From Takifugu bimaculatus (taxonomy: Eukaryota; Chordata; Actinopteri; Tetraodontiformes; Tetraodontidae), in NCBI GenBank assembly GCA_004026145.2, contig CP034991.1:12234142-12298141 (forward strand): a stretch of DNA of 64,000 nt. Direction: 5' to 3'. This document shows positions 14,304 to 24,322 of the stretch, piece after piece (position 1 is the stretch's first letter; each line of letters starts with the position of its first letter). The notes beneath the pieces were generated by a model. That model worked only from the letters and a program-made list of their open reading frames with translations. It was not told where the DNA came from and searched no databases. The translations under genes were made by a program, and so were the position numbers.

Positions 14304-14327
14304 CACACACGCGCGCGCGCACACACA
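14304..14327. repeat. alternating CA/CG purine-pyrimidine tract
   Basis: The run is cacacac, then (gc)5, then acacacag: strictly alternating purine and pyrimidine with a CG core. Such tracts can adopt Z-DNA. It lies in the arvcf intron about 900 bp from the exon at 15193..15264, on its downstream side in the gene. Confidence 0.8.
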
Positions 14328-15192
14328 GATACAAACACACACACTGTCAGTAAGTATCTCCTTTCTCCTCTCAGACTCACACATTCAACTTGCATCCATT
14401 TGCGGACAAAATTCACCAACTATCACCTTTAATTGAAGCTCCGTGACCACGGTGGAAGATACTGCAATAACCCTGATGCAGCAGGCAGACAACAGGCAGC
14501 AAGTCCTTTGTGTTTCCCTGTTTGAGATTTCACAAGATTCTAAATATTCTAATCAGCTGCTTGTCTTCTGGTTTTATCCAGTTTTGTTGAAATTTCCCAG
14601 TTTTGAAATTTCCCATTTCAAAAACACTGATTAAAAAAAGACAAGAGAGGCCCCTGCAAACATTAAAGACATCGATATGTTAATGAGAGAAGAAGCTGAT
14701 GAAAGAAGATAGTAATGTCCTAGCCTCATCTTTAAAATCTTAAATAATCCAAAACACTAACATTTCATTGCCAATAATAAACTACATCACAAGCAGTACT
14801 AGAGGAGAAACTTCCAACTAACTTTCCTGCTGTAGAGTCTGAAGACGCCATGTTACGGTACAATGGAACAGACAAAACAGTGGCCACCACTGCTCAGTCT
14901 ACAACCAGAGGCAGCTCCTTGTTGATGTGAGTGTAGCGTTTTACTGCGGTGAACAAAAAGTCCAAATGCAGATTTGACGCAAGCTGCCAACGATCAACTC
15001 ACAGCCCAGGCGGAAAAACACCAAACGAAGCCAAACCACCAACGCCACCAGACTCGCCTCTGGGCCGAACACATCATCCGGGTGGCTCCTCCAGATCTGA
15101 CTCACTTCCTGTCTGCTTCCTCCCGACAGTCAGATGAAGCGGCGCCCTGATTGGAGAGCGTTAGCCGCGGAAGCTGGACGGACCAGGCCTAC

Positions 15193-15264
15193 CTTTCGAT
15201 GGCTCTGTGCGCTTGGGCAGATCCAGCGTGTCGTAGCTTTTGTCATTGTCACAATTTTTTCTCC
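15193..15264 (-). CDS. arvcf: arvcf exon: loop between armadillo repeats 5 and 6
   Basis: This exon is 72 nt. The acceptor tctgctcag is followed by GG, completing Gly; the exon ends TCG AAA G before gtaggcct. It encodes GRKNCDNDKSYDTLDLPKRT, then EPSK and the first base of Gly. DTLDLPKRT is the ARVCF signature in this loop (p120 has DTVDFPKRT). Human ARVCF has GKKDGEMDRNF in place of GRKNCDNDKSY, so the front half is divergent and the back half strictly kept. The basic GRK at its start joins the KKAK of the preceding exon when the microexon is skipped. Confidence 0.94.
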
Positions 15265-15493
15265 CTGAGCAGAGGAGAGAGTAGGGAGGGCAATGTCAGT
15301 GTCAAACCAAACCAGGATTCAAAAGGCACCCGGGTTAGACCGATGTGTGTGTTAGAAATCCAAATTCCTCCAGGACTGACTCTTTGAATTTAATTGAACT
15401 TTTTTTTTTTTTGTGGTGTTTCATTGTGAGGGATTGTCGGTCTAATCCGGGTTTGCAACCAAACACACAAAAGCACATTTTTGAATATATGCC

Positions 15494-15494
<1 letters not shown>

Positions 15495-15540
<46 letters not shown>
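15495..15540. repeat. (AC)23 microsatellite
   Basis: A perfect AC run of 46 bases in the intron; reads as UG repeat in the arvcf transcript. Likely length-polymorphic. Confidence 0.95.
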
Positions 15541-15545
<5 letters not shown>

Positions 15546-16584
15546 GCACAGAGCTCGATTTCTGCAGCAAACACCAGGTGAATACATATGAATGTTCCCG
15601 CTGTTACCATGACTTCCTAAATGGACAAACCCTCTGAATAATGCAGCAAAAGAGGAGAAATAGGCTGGTAGGTGTGTGGGTGATGGCAGTTAATGGTTAT
15701 CTCAGACGCACATGCACGTGCCCAGGGGACATTTCAGGCATGAAGAAAGGCTAAAGAGTGATTCCTCAAGGAGATGGAGGGAGATTTCCGGACACTATCA
15801 TCCTGCCAGGAAACAAGCTCGTGCTTTCTGAATTAATCATAGCGGAGATTGGATTCTGATGTGAAGTAAGGATTGCACGTGCTCCTGCAGTGCATGATTG
15901 CACCGGATATCCATCCCTTGTAGGATAATTGTGGAAGATCTTCTGAAGGTGCGACGGTGAAACTTTTTCAGCTTTATTCCTGCCGTTGTTTAAGACAGCA
16001 AACCAAACACCTCAACATGGAACGAGGAGCCTGACCTTTGCGAACGGAAATTTAAAGTGCCACGTGAGCTGCAGAAATAGGTAGATATGGCTGCACAAAT
16101 GCCCGTGTAATGAGTGACAAGTTGTCGCTGACCTTTGCCAGGTTTCTCTGTGTAAAAGAGAACTCAGAGTCCTTCTGAGCCCACGCTTTGCATTCGTCCA
16201 TCATTAAGCACTCTGACTGCTGCTGAGAGTTTCAATCATGGAGACGAGAGCTGAAGCCGACTCTGCTGCAGTTTTTCACACCCACACCCTGGACTGAGAG
16301 CTGACCAGAGATGCTCGACCCTCTTCTCCCCGATTCCAGACTCATGATTCAAAGTGTTTTGTGTCATTTGCACAGTAGGAAACGAGTATCCCTGACATGG
16401 AATTCCTTAATTTTGTGTCCACCTCACAAATGGCAGCATAAAAAACATACAGAGGCAATTAAGTACAATTAAGAACTGGTTGTTAACCATATAAGAAGGT
16501 CTATTATATGTGCAATATGTATAATAATGTGCAAATTGTGTACGTGCTGTTGCATGCTCTTAATTCAGGACTCCTATTTAGCCA

Positions 16585-17110
16585 TTTAGGAGCCTGGTGG
16601 AGGAAGAAAGATTCTTTTCAGTCTGCAGGTTCTGCTTTCCACACTTTTGCCCCCAACCTGAGGGTTGAAGAGCGAACAGCTTGTGCTGGGGGTGAGTGGG
16701 TCTTTGAGGGTGGAGGCAGCTCTCCTGTGGACTCTATGTGGGTAGATGCTCTGCAGAGAGGGCGGTGGAGGCCTGGTGATCTTTTCAGCGCTCCTCACCA
16801 CTTTCCACCGCTTTAGTGCTGCCGTACCAGACGGTGCGACAGCTGGTCAGGAGGCTCTCGACGATGCAGCTGTCATAGCTGCGAGGATCTCTGATGACAT
16901 CCCGACCTCCCTCAGCCTCCTGAATAAGTCCCGCTGTTGTTGGGCCTTCTTGACCAATTGTGTGATATTCACCGTCCAAGTGAGGTCCTCACTGATGTGC
17001 ACTCCTAGCTCAAGCTGTAGATGAGCCGATGAGGTCTCCTCTCCTTTCTTTTGTCCACTATCATCTCCTTGGATTTGCCCAGTGTTGAGGATGAGGCCAA
17101 TTCCCTCCTG
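16585..17110 (-). mobile_element. LINE (non-LTR retrotransposon) reverse-transcriptase C-terminal fragment
   Basis: Read on the minus strand in shifting frames, this stretch gives the wording usual at the C-terminal end of fish LINE reverse transcriptases. In order: NTGKSKEMIVD, then LGVHISEDLTWTVNITQLVK and KAQQ, RRLREVGMSSEIL, SCIVESLLTSCRTVWYGS, and finally RRAASTLKDPLTPS with SRTCRLKRIFLPP. At least two frameshifts and stops break it, so it is dead. The Rex1/L2/CR1 group is the likely source, but the family cannot be fixed by eye. It is in the same orientation as arvcf, inside an intron. No target-site duplication or poly-A tail was found. Confidence 0.82.
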
Positions 17111-18459
17111 TAGCCGGCCGTGTCACCATCAGTGAAGCGTCAGTGTGGTATCACAGCGTCCTGATGCTGTAGTCTTTATTTTCCAGGTGGGAGAGGGAAC
17201 AATGGAGAGCAGCAGTGATGGCGTCTGAGGTGGCCCATCAGGTCACCTTCATATGTTCATGCTTAAAAGCTTAATGCTGACTGCTCCCACATCTCCTGAC
17301 GCTCGTTGTGTGGAACATTTACTTTTTTACATGTTCTTCAGGAAGGAAAATGTGTAATTTGGGTGAAGCCCTGAGGCTTTGATGTGTATGACAGAGAGAA
17401 CAAAAATGATTTATTTCCCATGAACCAGCTGACATTTGAACGATTCTCCCGATGACCTGATATAATTATTCTGTCCAGTCTGAGCAACAGCAGTTTGCCA
17501 CTTTGACATTCTGTGCTCCTCGACTATAAAATCTTGTTGAATTTGGGCCAAAAACAAAGCTTAAGCATGACCTCACCTACGCAATGACAGCTTAAATTAA
17601 AACAAAAAATATGGCCAGCACCATCTTGAGGAAATTGAAAGGTTACTTCAGTCAAATCGATTTTAAATGAAGTCTCTCCAGTCTGACTAAATAAACAGCT
17701 TGAGCCAGAGCTGCTAAAATGAGGTTTTATTCCCTCGACATGAAGCTGCAGCCTAACTGGAATGAATTTCAGACACCTTAGGTGTGCGGCAGATTATCAG
17801 CAGTGCTGTCTGGAAACACGGAGAACACATCAATACGGCATTTTGGGACATACACACGCGGACTTTTTGAGAGGTGGACGGTAATCTATAGCACCTTCAC
17901 CATCTGTGCTCTTGAATCCACAGATAAAGACAGAAAAGCCGAATAATTCTGTTAAAAATATGTCCCAAAATGTCCCAAAACAAAAAATAACTGAGCTACA
18001 ACATCAGTTTCACTTCATTCGCAAACCAGCACGGACACTTTCAGGGGCTGGAGCAGAGCTTGACATCAGAAGATCAGCAGCAGTTTGGGAGATACGTTTG
18101 ATCTCAGGAATCCTCATTAGTGTCTGTAGTTGATTCATTTGAGTCGAGCTCTGCAAGAAATACTGTGGACTCACCTCGTCAGCAAATGTTGCTTCTACCT
18201 CTAACCTGCTGTATCTAACGTATCGACGGACAACTGACTCTAACCAACTGTGTGATGGAGGTATTGGGTATGGAGGGCAAATTCAAGTTTAATGGGTGAA
18301 AAAAACACACTTTTTTTAAGAGCTTGAAACTTTCAGGGGTTTCTGGGGGAGGAGCCAAAACTATCGCTATCTATGCTCTACAGCTCTGAGGATGAGGAGG
18401 AGAAATCAGGGAAGGGAGGATGAAGCTGGGGTGAAAAGAGTTGAAGGGGGGGCACTCAC

Positions 18460-18477
18460 CTTGATTAAACCATTCCT
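18460..18477 (-). CDS. arvcf: arvcf 18-nt microexon (EEWFNQ)
   Basis: These eighteen bases (AGGAATGGTTTAATCAAG on the minus strand) lie between an acceptor aactatag and a strong donor gtgagtgc. Read in the phase left by the previous exon they give EEWFNQ; human ARVCF has EEWFHQ at exactly this point, and p120 has DEWFSR, encoded by its alternative exon C. The 18-nt length keeps the frame whether it is used or not. In p120, exon C is known to interrupt a nuclear localisation signal; here the insert likewise separates KKAK from GRKN. I infer regulated, probably neural-enriched inclusion. The frame, position and both splice sites agree, so a chance match is very unlikely. Confidence 0.92.
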
Positions 18478-19681
18478 CTATAGTTTGCCAAGGAAGCAGC
18501 AGCAATGCCAAAAAAATACAAAGCGAGAGAAAGGAGAAGAGTTAGGGTGAAAAAAGTTTGTGCGCCTGCAGGTGTGTATGTTGAGAAATATCTGTGAACA
18601 GTCTCCACAAAAGAACAGGGCTGAAAGTTGAAACGGGGGCTAAAATAGAGGAGAGGGGCAAAAAGAGAAGGAGCCGAGCACAACAGGAGGCCATAAGCAG
18701 GGCAGTAATGTTGCCACCAGAGGGGTAAAGATTATAAAAAGAAAAAGAGGAAAGTTGAATAGAAATGAAGATTTCTAAGTCATAGAGAGGAGAAAAGAGT
18801 TTACAGAAACATGAAATAAAAACAGAACCTCATCAAACACTTTTCAGCTACAAAACAACAGAAGAAGCAGTGAGAAGTGTGAAAAACGAGCCTCATTTCC
18901 AGGTTTTTCAGTTAATTTATGCACAAATTTTCAGTCAAACTTAAGCAGACTTAATAAAATAAGCCAAACTGCTGAAAAATCAGCAGGGTCAAAAGATTCA
19001 GGGTCATAATATTCTATAAAAGAAACGTAAAGATCAAAATCAAAAGTCTGTTTAGCTACAAACAAAACTCGACTTTCTAAGTAGCCGTTGTTGATAAAAG
19101 GGGATTTTCCAGTAAAAGTAACATTAAACTGAAGAGACAAACCTGGGCTGTTTAAGGTTACAAATTTCCAACCATATTGCCGACATTTGTGCTTAACTGC
19201 CTGGCTCGATGATGTTTTATAGCTGCATTTACTGCATCTGCTACCTGAGCCTCGTTTCCTCGCGCCTGCAGGCTGTGCAGCAGCGAAACACACGGCAACA
19301 GTGCGTAGGAGCGCGCTTCACCGGTGTCGCCACCAAATCTGTATCTGTTATCAAGCTGCACTGACCCCCCGACCTGGAGTCGAGGGTCACCACCTGCCGG
19401 TCACACCTCATTGGCCGACTGATTAATGACGGCCATTAGCATTGTACAGTCGGGAGAGATAACACTCGTTTTGCTAACGGCCTGATTAAGATGTTGCTGA
19501 CAACATGTGCTCACACGGTGCATCTGTTCAGGAGTGCCAATAAACAACAAAAAGCTCCTGCTATAGCCAGAACGGCGTGACAGACTGTTACCCTCGTGAG
19601 GCAATGAGGTATGCGGGGAAAAAAACTCATCTTTAAGTTATGCACAACATGCTATTGTACAGTGGTGTTTTTGTATCTCAC
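18478..19681 (-). other. arvcf: arvcf intron upstream of the microexon, 1.2 kb
   Basis: The 3' end of this intron lacks a strong pyrimidine tract and has TGC triplets close to the acceptor (18496..18508). The rest is AT-rich with no recognised element. Confidence 0.8.
18479..18508 (-). promoter_or_regulatory. UGC-rich intronic splicing signal before the microexon
   Basis: In the arvcf sense direction the intron ends ggcattgctgctgcttcc, then ttggcaaactatag, then the microexon. Three consecutive TGC triplets sit about 19 to 27 nt before the exon, with a fourth nearby. UGC motifs at this distance are the known binding context of SRRM4 (nSR100), which promotes neuronal microexons. That SRRM4 acts here is inference. 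Confidence 0.55.
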
Positions 19682-19853
19682 CTTTGGCCTTCTTGCCTCC
19701 AAAGCAACCTGCATCATCCTTTTTCTTCCTCTGTGGCCCTGCAGAGCCCGGGGCCTGCAGCGCCGAGGGGTCCTGGAACTTTTCGGCCCCTGGCACCTCT
19801 TTGTGGACGTGGTAGGACAGATTCCTCATGATGCACACACAGTTCTCCACAGA
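19682..19853 (-). CDS. arvcf: arvcf exon: armadillo repeat 5 and basic insert
   Basis: This exon is 172 nt. The acceptor ctctgtag is followed by TCTGTGGAGAAC (SVEN); the exon ends GCC AAA G before gtgagata. It encodes SVENCVCIMRNLSYHVHKEV, then PGAEKFQDPSALQAPGSAGP, QRKKKDDAGCFGGKKAK and the first base of the next codon. The QRKKKDD and CFGGKKAK blocks mark the loop between armadillo repeats 5 and 6, which in p120 holds a nuclear localisation signal. The C-terminal KKAK is either joined to GRKN from 15193..15264 or separated from it by the microexon at 18460..18477. Confidence 0.96.
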
Positions 19854-19993
19854 CTACAGAGAACAGATACACAAGTTATCGCCTGCATTGTATCTGCGCG
19901 CTGCTTACACAGGACTGGAGGATAAAACCTTGTAAACAAGCGTGCATAAGCAGACTAATCTATGTGGTGAGAGGTTGTCAAACACTGTCCAAC
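19854..19993 (-). other. arvcf: arvcf short intron, 140 nt
   Basis: It runs from the weak donor gttggaca to the acceptor ctctgtag. Phase 0. It is the only short intron among the kilobase-scale introns seen here. Confidence 0.9.
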
Positions 19994-20111
19994 CTTGTTG
20001 TCCATGTCTTTCTTCCCCACAGCTGACTGAAGAGCGTGCAGCAGGGCGTCCACCAGTCCCTCGCATTCCCTCAGTCTGCGCCGAGCCTCTGCCCCATCTG
20101 AACTCACATTT
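19994..20111 (-). CDS. arvcf: arvcf exon: armadillo repeat 4-5 helix segment
   Basis: This exon is 118 nt. It starts with the A that completes Arg (AG|A) and ends AAG in phase 0. The product reads NVSSDGAEARRRLRECEG, then LVDALLHALQSAVGKKDMDN and K. Both splice sites look weak: the acceptor is preceded by a long TG repeat instead of a pyrimidine tract (see 20112..20165), and the donor is AAG then gttggaca. The length is not a multiple of three, so skipping would shift the frame. The next intron is only 140 nt. Confidence 0.95.
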
Positions 20112-20165
20112 CTAAACACACACATGCACACACACACACACACACACACATATGCACACACACAC
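20112..20165. repeat. (CA)n / UG tract abutting an arvcf 3' splice site
   Basis: On the arvcf sense strand this is a run of TG units with two TGCA interruptions, ending gcatgtgtgtgtttag directly at the exon start (20111). The tract takes the place normally held by polypyrimidine. UG repeats bind CELF proteins and TDP-43, and a comparable (TG)m(T)n tract controls skipping of a CFTR exon. Confidence 0.9.
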
Positions 20166-23100
20166 AGAGTCAGTAAGCATTTGATACATATTGAAGCCAA
20201 TGTGCTGTTAGAGACTGACCTGATAAACCCAGTTATTCCCTTGTTTTAAGTCCTAATGCTCATTTTATTAGTGCAAATATGAAGACACTGGCATGACTGC
20301 AGGTTATATAAATAACAGTAATAGTCACTGGAACAAACATGAGTTGTATGATTAAACCTCTACTGGACAAGCCAGGATGAGCAGAGGGAACATAATATAA
20401 GACGCTCAAACATGAGACCAAGGACTTTTACCCTCTGTATCTGCCCCAGACTGAACAGTGCAATAAAGTCTCCTGGTCCGAGGAGTAATCTGAAGAATTT
20501 GAAGGATAAAAATTTCATTTTTGCTACAAAAGGACATACGATGTGTGTTACGTCAGCTGGAGCCCTGAGCCCCCGCAGCAGAGCGGGACGGGTCTTAGCG
20601 CGGCTGTCTGAATGACTGTGAAAGGCAAGGCTTTAAAGAGGGTTAAAGGATGGCTGGGGCTCCCCAATCCTCACCAGGGACTTCATTTATGAGGGTTTCC
20701 ATCCGCCGTAATCCCATTAGCCGACCTCCGGTTAGTCCCGAGTGAAGAGTGGCGGGAGGAGGGCAACGCTGAGGTGTCACGCTCTAAAATCTATGTCAGA
20801 CTCGACAGCGCTGAATCCAGACAATCGTTTTCGTTTCTCATTGAAGTGATTCATCTGCAGCCACTTGAGTCCAAATGGATGCAGCCTCCGCCCTCGTTAC
20901 ACCTGGACCTCCTGACGCCATTTGTTGGTGAAAGGGGAAACCCACAGAAGCGTCCCATTTTTGTGCCTACTCAGGCCAATTTGCGGTTGAGTCCAGACAG
21001 ACAGAACTAGCCATCTGGACCAACCCTCATCCATCTTCAGCTGTCAGGGGACAGTCACAGTGCCCCCCCCCCCCCTTGCCATCCCAAACGGATCTAGAGG
21101 AGCCTCGGCAGCCGATTTATGTGACAGAAGTCTGCTTGAGGACAGACAGACGGGAGACTTTTATTGTCATTCATCGCATTTCCAGAAGACTTTCGGGGAA
21201 CGGTGGTCTCAGCGGAAGCTTTCTGGATGCTGCCCCCCCCGCCCCAAGCCCCCCCATCACACTTCGTCAGCCTCGGAAATGAAGCGCCGCAGTGTTCCTT
21301 GCTTTTAAATGTAAGTGAGAGGAAATGTGACTGGATGGATAATGAGTCCCAGCTCGGTTCACAGAGTGCCAGCACGACCTCCTGGTGGTTTTGGGCAAAA
21401 TGGATTACAGCTTTGAAATCTTACATTTGTAGTTTAAAACCTGTGGACACCATCGGAGTGTCTCAGTAATTTAAGATATTTCATTTCTCCCACACTTTTT
21501 TGGGGCCAAATAGTGGAAAAGTAATATTTCCCCCTCAGCTGTGTTGTGAATAAACTGTTGCTTAACAAATGTTGGCATCTGCTTTTACGACCATGGTGAC
21601 ATTACGGGCTCAAAGAATCACTGTGAACTGGTAATACTGGAATCCTTTTGTAGGAAATGCAGTCGCTATTAAGTGCAGCAGGGGAAATAAAAGCTTCCGT
21701 CTCGTGCACATGTCACATCTCGGTGCATTTTACAACCCTGATACGCACAAACATGAGAACGATTAGGATGGTTCAACTCTATCAACCTGCGCGTGTGCGA
21801 CATTTGTTTTAAAAGTCAGAACATTTTTCTTTTGCTGGTCTCATTATTTCTGAGGTGCTGACAGCAGCGAGGAGTGTCACATCATTAGAGGCTAAGAGAA
21901 TATGCATGCCTTCAGAGGACAGTGGCAGACTGTCACTGCCAACTTGATGCGTCTTTGGTGTCAGCGCTTTATCAGCTGGAGTGTGGCGGCGTGAAGGTCA
22001 GGCAGAGTCATGAGGCCATCAGACGACGGAGCAGCTGGGACGAGGACGAGACTGATGGAGACGGATGGAGACGGAGGGATACGAGCCCGACCTCGGCCTT
22101 CCCGACAAGGTCAGTGGTGACGCAGAGGGATCAGTGGGAGGAGGGTTCAGGGAACAGTTAGAGCTCTGGGTCTCCTTAAGGCTCGTGGTATCGACTCACA
22201 ATGCAAGATTTTCAGCACACACATCGTAGTCCAGGAGCTGGACTTGAACCTGCTTGTGATCTCAGCTGTGCTTGGCTGAAAGTGAAACCCCCAGATGATT
22301 AAATTGTGACTGACAGTGGCAGAGCTACAGTATGTAGGCCTGTATAGCTTCCTCGATAGCTCATCTCTGCTCCCATTAATCTGACATTGCTTGATATGTG
22401 TGCTGCTGTCACAGTAGTTAGGAAAGAGGGTGTCTTTAATACACTTTTCACTTCGTACAAATGTTACAGAGATACTAAAAATCTCATATTCCGTTTTAAT
22501 AAATAGCATGAAGGCCTAGTTTGCACTGCAGTGCTCCCCAGTGTAAACACTGTAAATAAGCCGGCCCTATAAACAGACAAGCCATTATAATAAACTCTTG
22601 CGTGGCTTTATTGAGGTCTGAGCTGCATCTTTGTTGACGTGAGCAAGCAGATTCCCCCCGACATCAGCGATTCTCCCCAGCGCGCAAACCTCACATCTTG
22701 GCATCCGTGCGCTTGGCCACAGTTGCCATGGAGACCTATTCTCATCAGCACTGTCATCAGCAATGGTGATACCGCGATGCAGCTATGAGATACGGAGAGT
22801 CAGAGGCTTGAAAGTGAAGACGTAATGAGATAGATAAAAAGAATGCGAGATAAGGTGAGAGCAGAGTTCTCACCGAGGTCTTCCACACTTCCAGGACGGC
22901 TCTGTATCTTCAACTGTATCACCGTGCTTTCAGTTATTCCCGGTTGCTTCATTAAAGTGCTTTTCAAACTCTGGCCTATCCTCTTAGAGGGATGCTAAAC
23001 TTTTCTGGCTGTCGACCAGCCCGCTGCAGCATCTACTTCAGGAGACCTTCTGCCCTGCAGTCTAGACAGGCTGAACTGGCCCGTTCAGAGGCAGGCAGCA

Positions 23101-24138
23101 CAAACACACTGGCTGTCCTCGATTCACCACAGTCTGTTACTCAGAGCCGGAGCCAAGCTGACAGATTCCACACAGGAGGGGAAAAAAAACAGGCAGAGAA
23201 TGTTCATTAGGTTTTGTGGTTTACTTTGATATTTTTCTGGCGAGGTGAAGGTCATGTTAGCGTGTACGTGTATCCTTTCAGCTAGTGGAATGCTTTCTTA
23301 TTTGAAAAACTGATGAATCTGTCATGATACAAAGTTGCTTTTAATGATACTTTTAGAGGAGGGTGTTCATGAAAGCAACAGCGAGGCTGCTGTAACTTTG
23401 AATCTCCTGCTTTCACAAATAAAATCCAATCTTGGGTGTCTTTGTTTGGACTAAATGTCCTCCCTCGGAGGGACACACTGAGACACCGACCTACAGAAGT
23501 GAATTAGTTGATTGTCGAGGCCAAAAGAATCTTTATGCTGAACTTGCAAATGGAGCCTCTGTCCTGAAGTCTGGAGCAAATTCAATGGCTCAAATTATTG
23601 ACAAGGAGAGACAGAGCATTTCTCAGAGTTCACAGGAGAAAGGCACTTGAAGATTATTTTTTAAGAACAATGATGAAAGCCAAGGTTTTCTTTCTTGCAA
23701 TGAAAATAAAATAAAACATTTAACTTTATCCAACTGTGATTCCGAGACCAGAGGACATTAACAGACTCCTTCCTGTCTAAAGTGGTCCTCGTGCAGACAC
23801 ATGACATCTGCCATGTCGTAAATTCTCTGTGTACTCAGAAAACTTAAACGCACTCCTGGTTGAACAGGAGCAGATGTTTGGTCCCATAAATGCAGCACCT
23901 GTCTCTGGACACAAGTGGCCTCTCAGTAAAACTGAAAGACTCCAGGGAAGTTCTGCAGCACTTCTGTAAAAGTGTCATCCAAAGTGACTGTAACCCGAAT
24001 CAGTCGGCCAACTGTCTGCCCTGATTTAGCTGCAAAACTTCGGCATTTGGTGCTTTTAGTAATGTGAGACTTTTATAACCTGGTCCCAAAATAAAACCCG
24101 TGATGGATGAAGCAACATGTGCCGGATGGATGACTGAC
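20166..24138 (-). other. arvcf: arvcf intron, 4.0 kb
   Basis: Together with the TG tract this is the intron between exons 24139..24322 and 19994..20111. It has a 13- to 14-base C run at 21062 and a G-rich (on the sense strand) cluster at 21232..21256. No exon or transposon was recognised. Confidence 0.75.
21232..21256 (-). other. possible G-quadruplex motif
   Basis: On the minus strand this reads as G7, CTT, G4, C, G8. These runs can supply four G tracts with short loops, in the arvcf sense direction, so the intronic RNA could also fold. Confidence 0.5.
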
Positions 24139-24322
24139 CTGAGACAGCCGGACGTGTTCTTGAAGACGGTGGTCCATTCGGCATCACGGGGCTTTGAGTC
24201 CTCGTTCGGCTCGTGCTCCCAGCCAGAGTGCGGGATGATGACCTCGTTGGTCATGGTCTGCAAGCCGTGGTTGATGATCACCATCTTTAGTGGTTCATAG
24301 GAGGACAGATTCCACAAGGTTC
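24139..24322 (-). CDS. arvcf: arvcf exon: armadillo repeats 3-4
   Basis: This exon is 184 nt. The acceptor cttgtag is followed by GA, completing Gly; the exon ends CTC AG before gtcagtca. The reading is TLWNLSSYEPLKMVIINHG, then LQTMTNEVIIPHSGWEHEPN, EDSKPRDAEWTTVFKNTSG and CLR. This matches ARVCF almost residue for residue; p120 has CKPRHIEWESVLTNTAG at the same place, which separates the two. It carries the end of armadillo repeat 3 and the start of repeat 4, including the GWE insert typical of this subfamily. Confidence 0.96.

Larger units (their letters stand above)
536..15192 (-). other. arvcf: arvcf intron, 14.7 kb
   Basis: No exon is needed here, because the flanking exons join in phase (AAA G | GA TTT). 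It holds TG microsatellites (8722..8746, 9771..9789), a small perfect hairpin (10870..10895), a 32-bp tandem duplication (13045..13108) and an alternating CA/CG tract (14304..14327). The largest open frame (1160..1741, minus, 193 codons) matches nothing I know and has no convincing splice context. The rest looks like ordinary AT-leaning intron. Confidence 0.75.
15265..18459 (-). other. arvcf: arvcf intron, 3.2 kb
   Basis: This intron lies between the microexon and the exon at 15193..15264. It contains the (CA)23 tract (15495..15540) and the LINE fragment (about 16585..17110). I see no further exon. Confidence 0.75.

Noticed and set aside
22229..22239. Minus-strand GGTTCAAGTCC, a tRNA B-box-like sequence
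   Set aside because: No A-box at the right distance and no cloverleaf; not a tRNA gene, and no SINE body was recognised.
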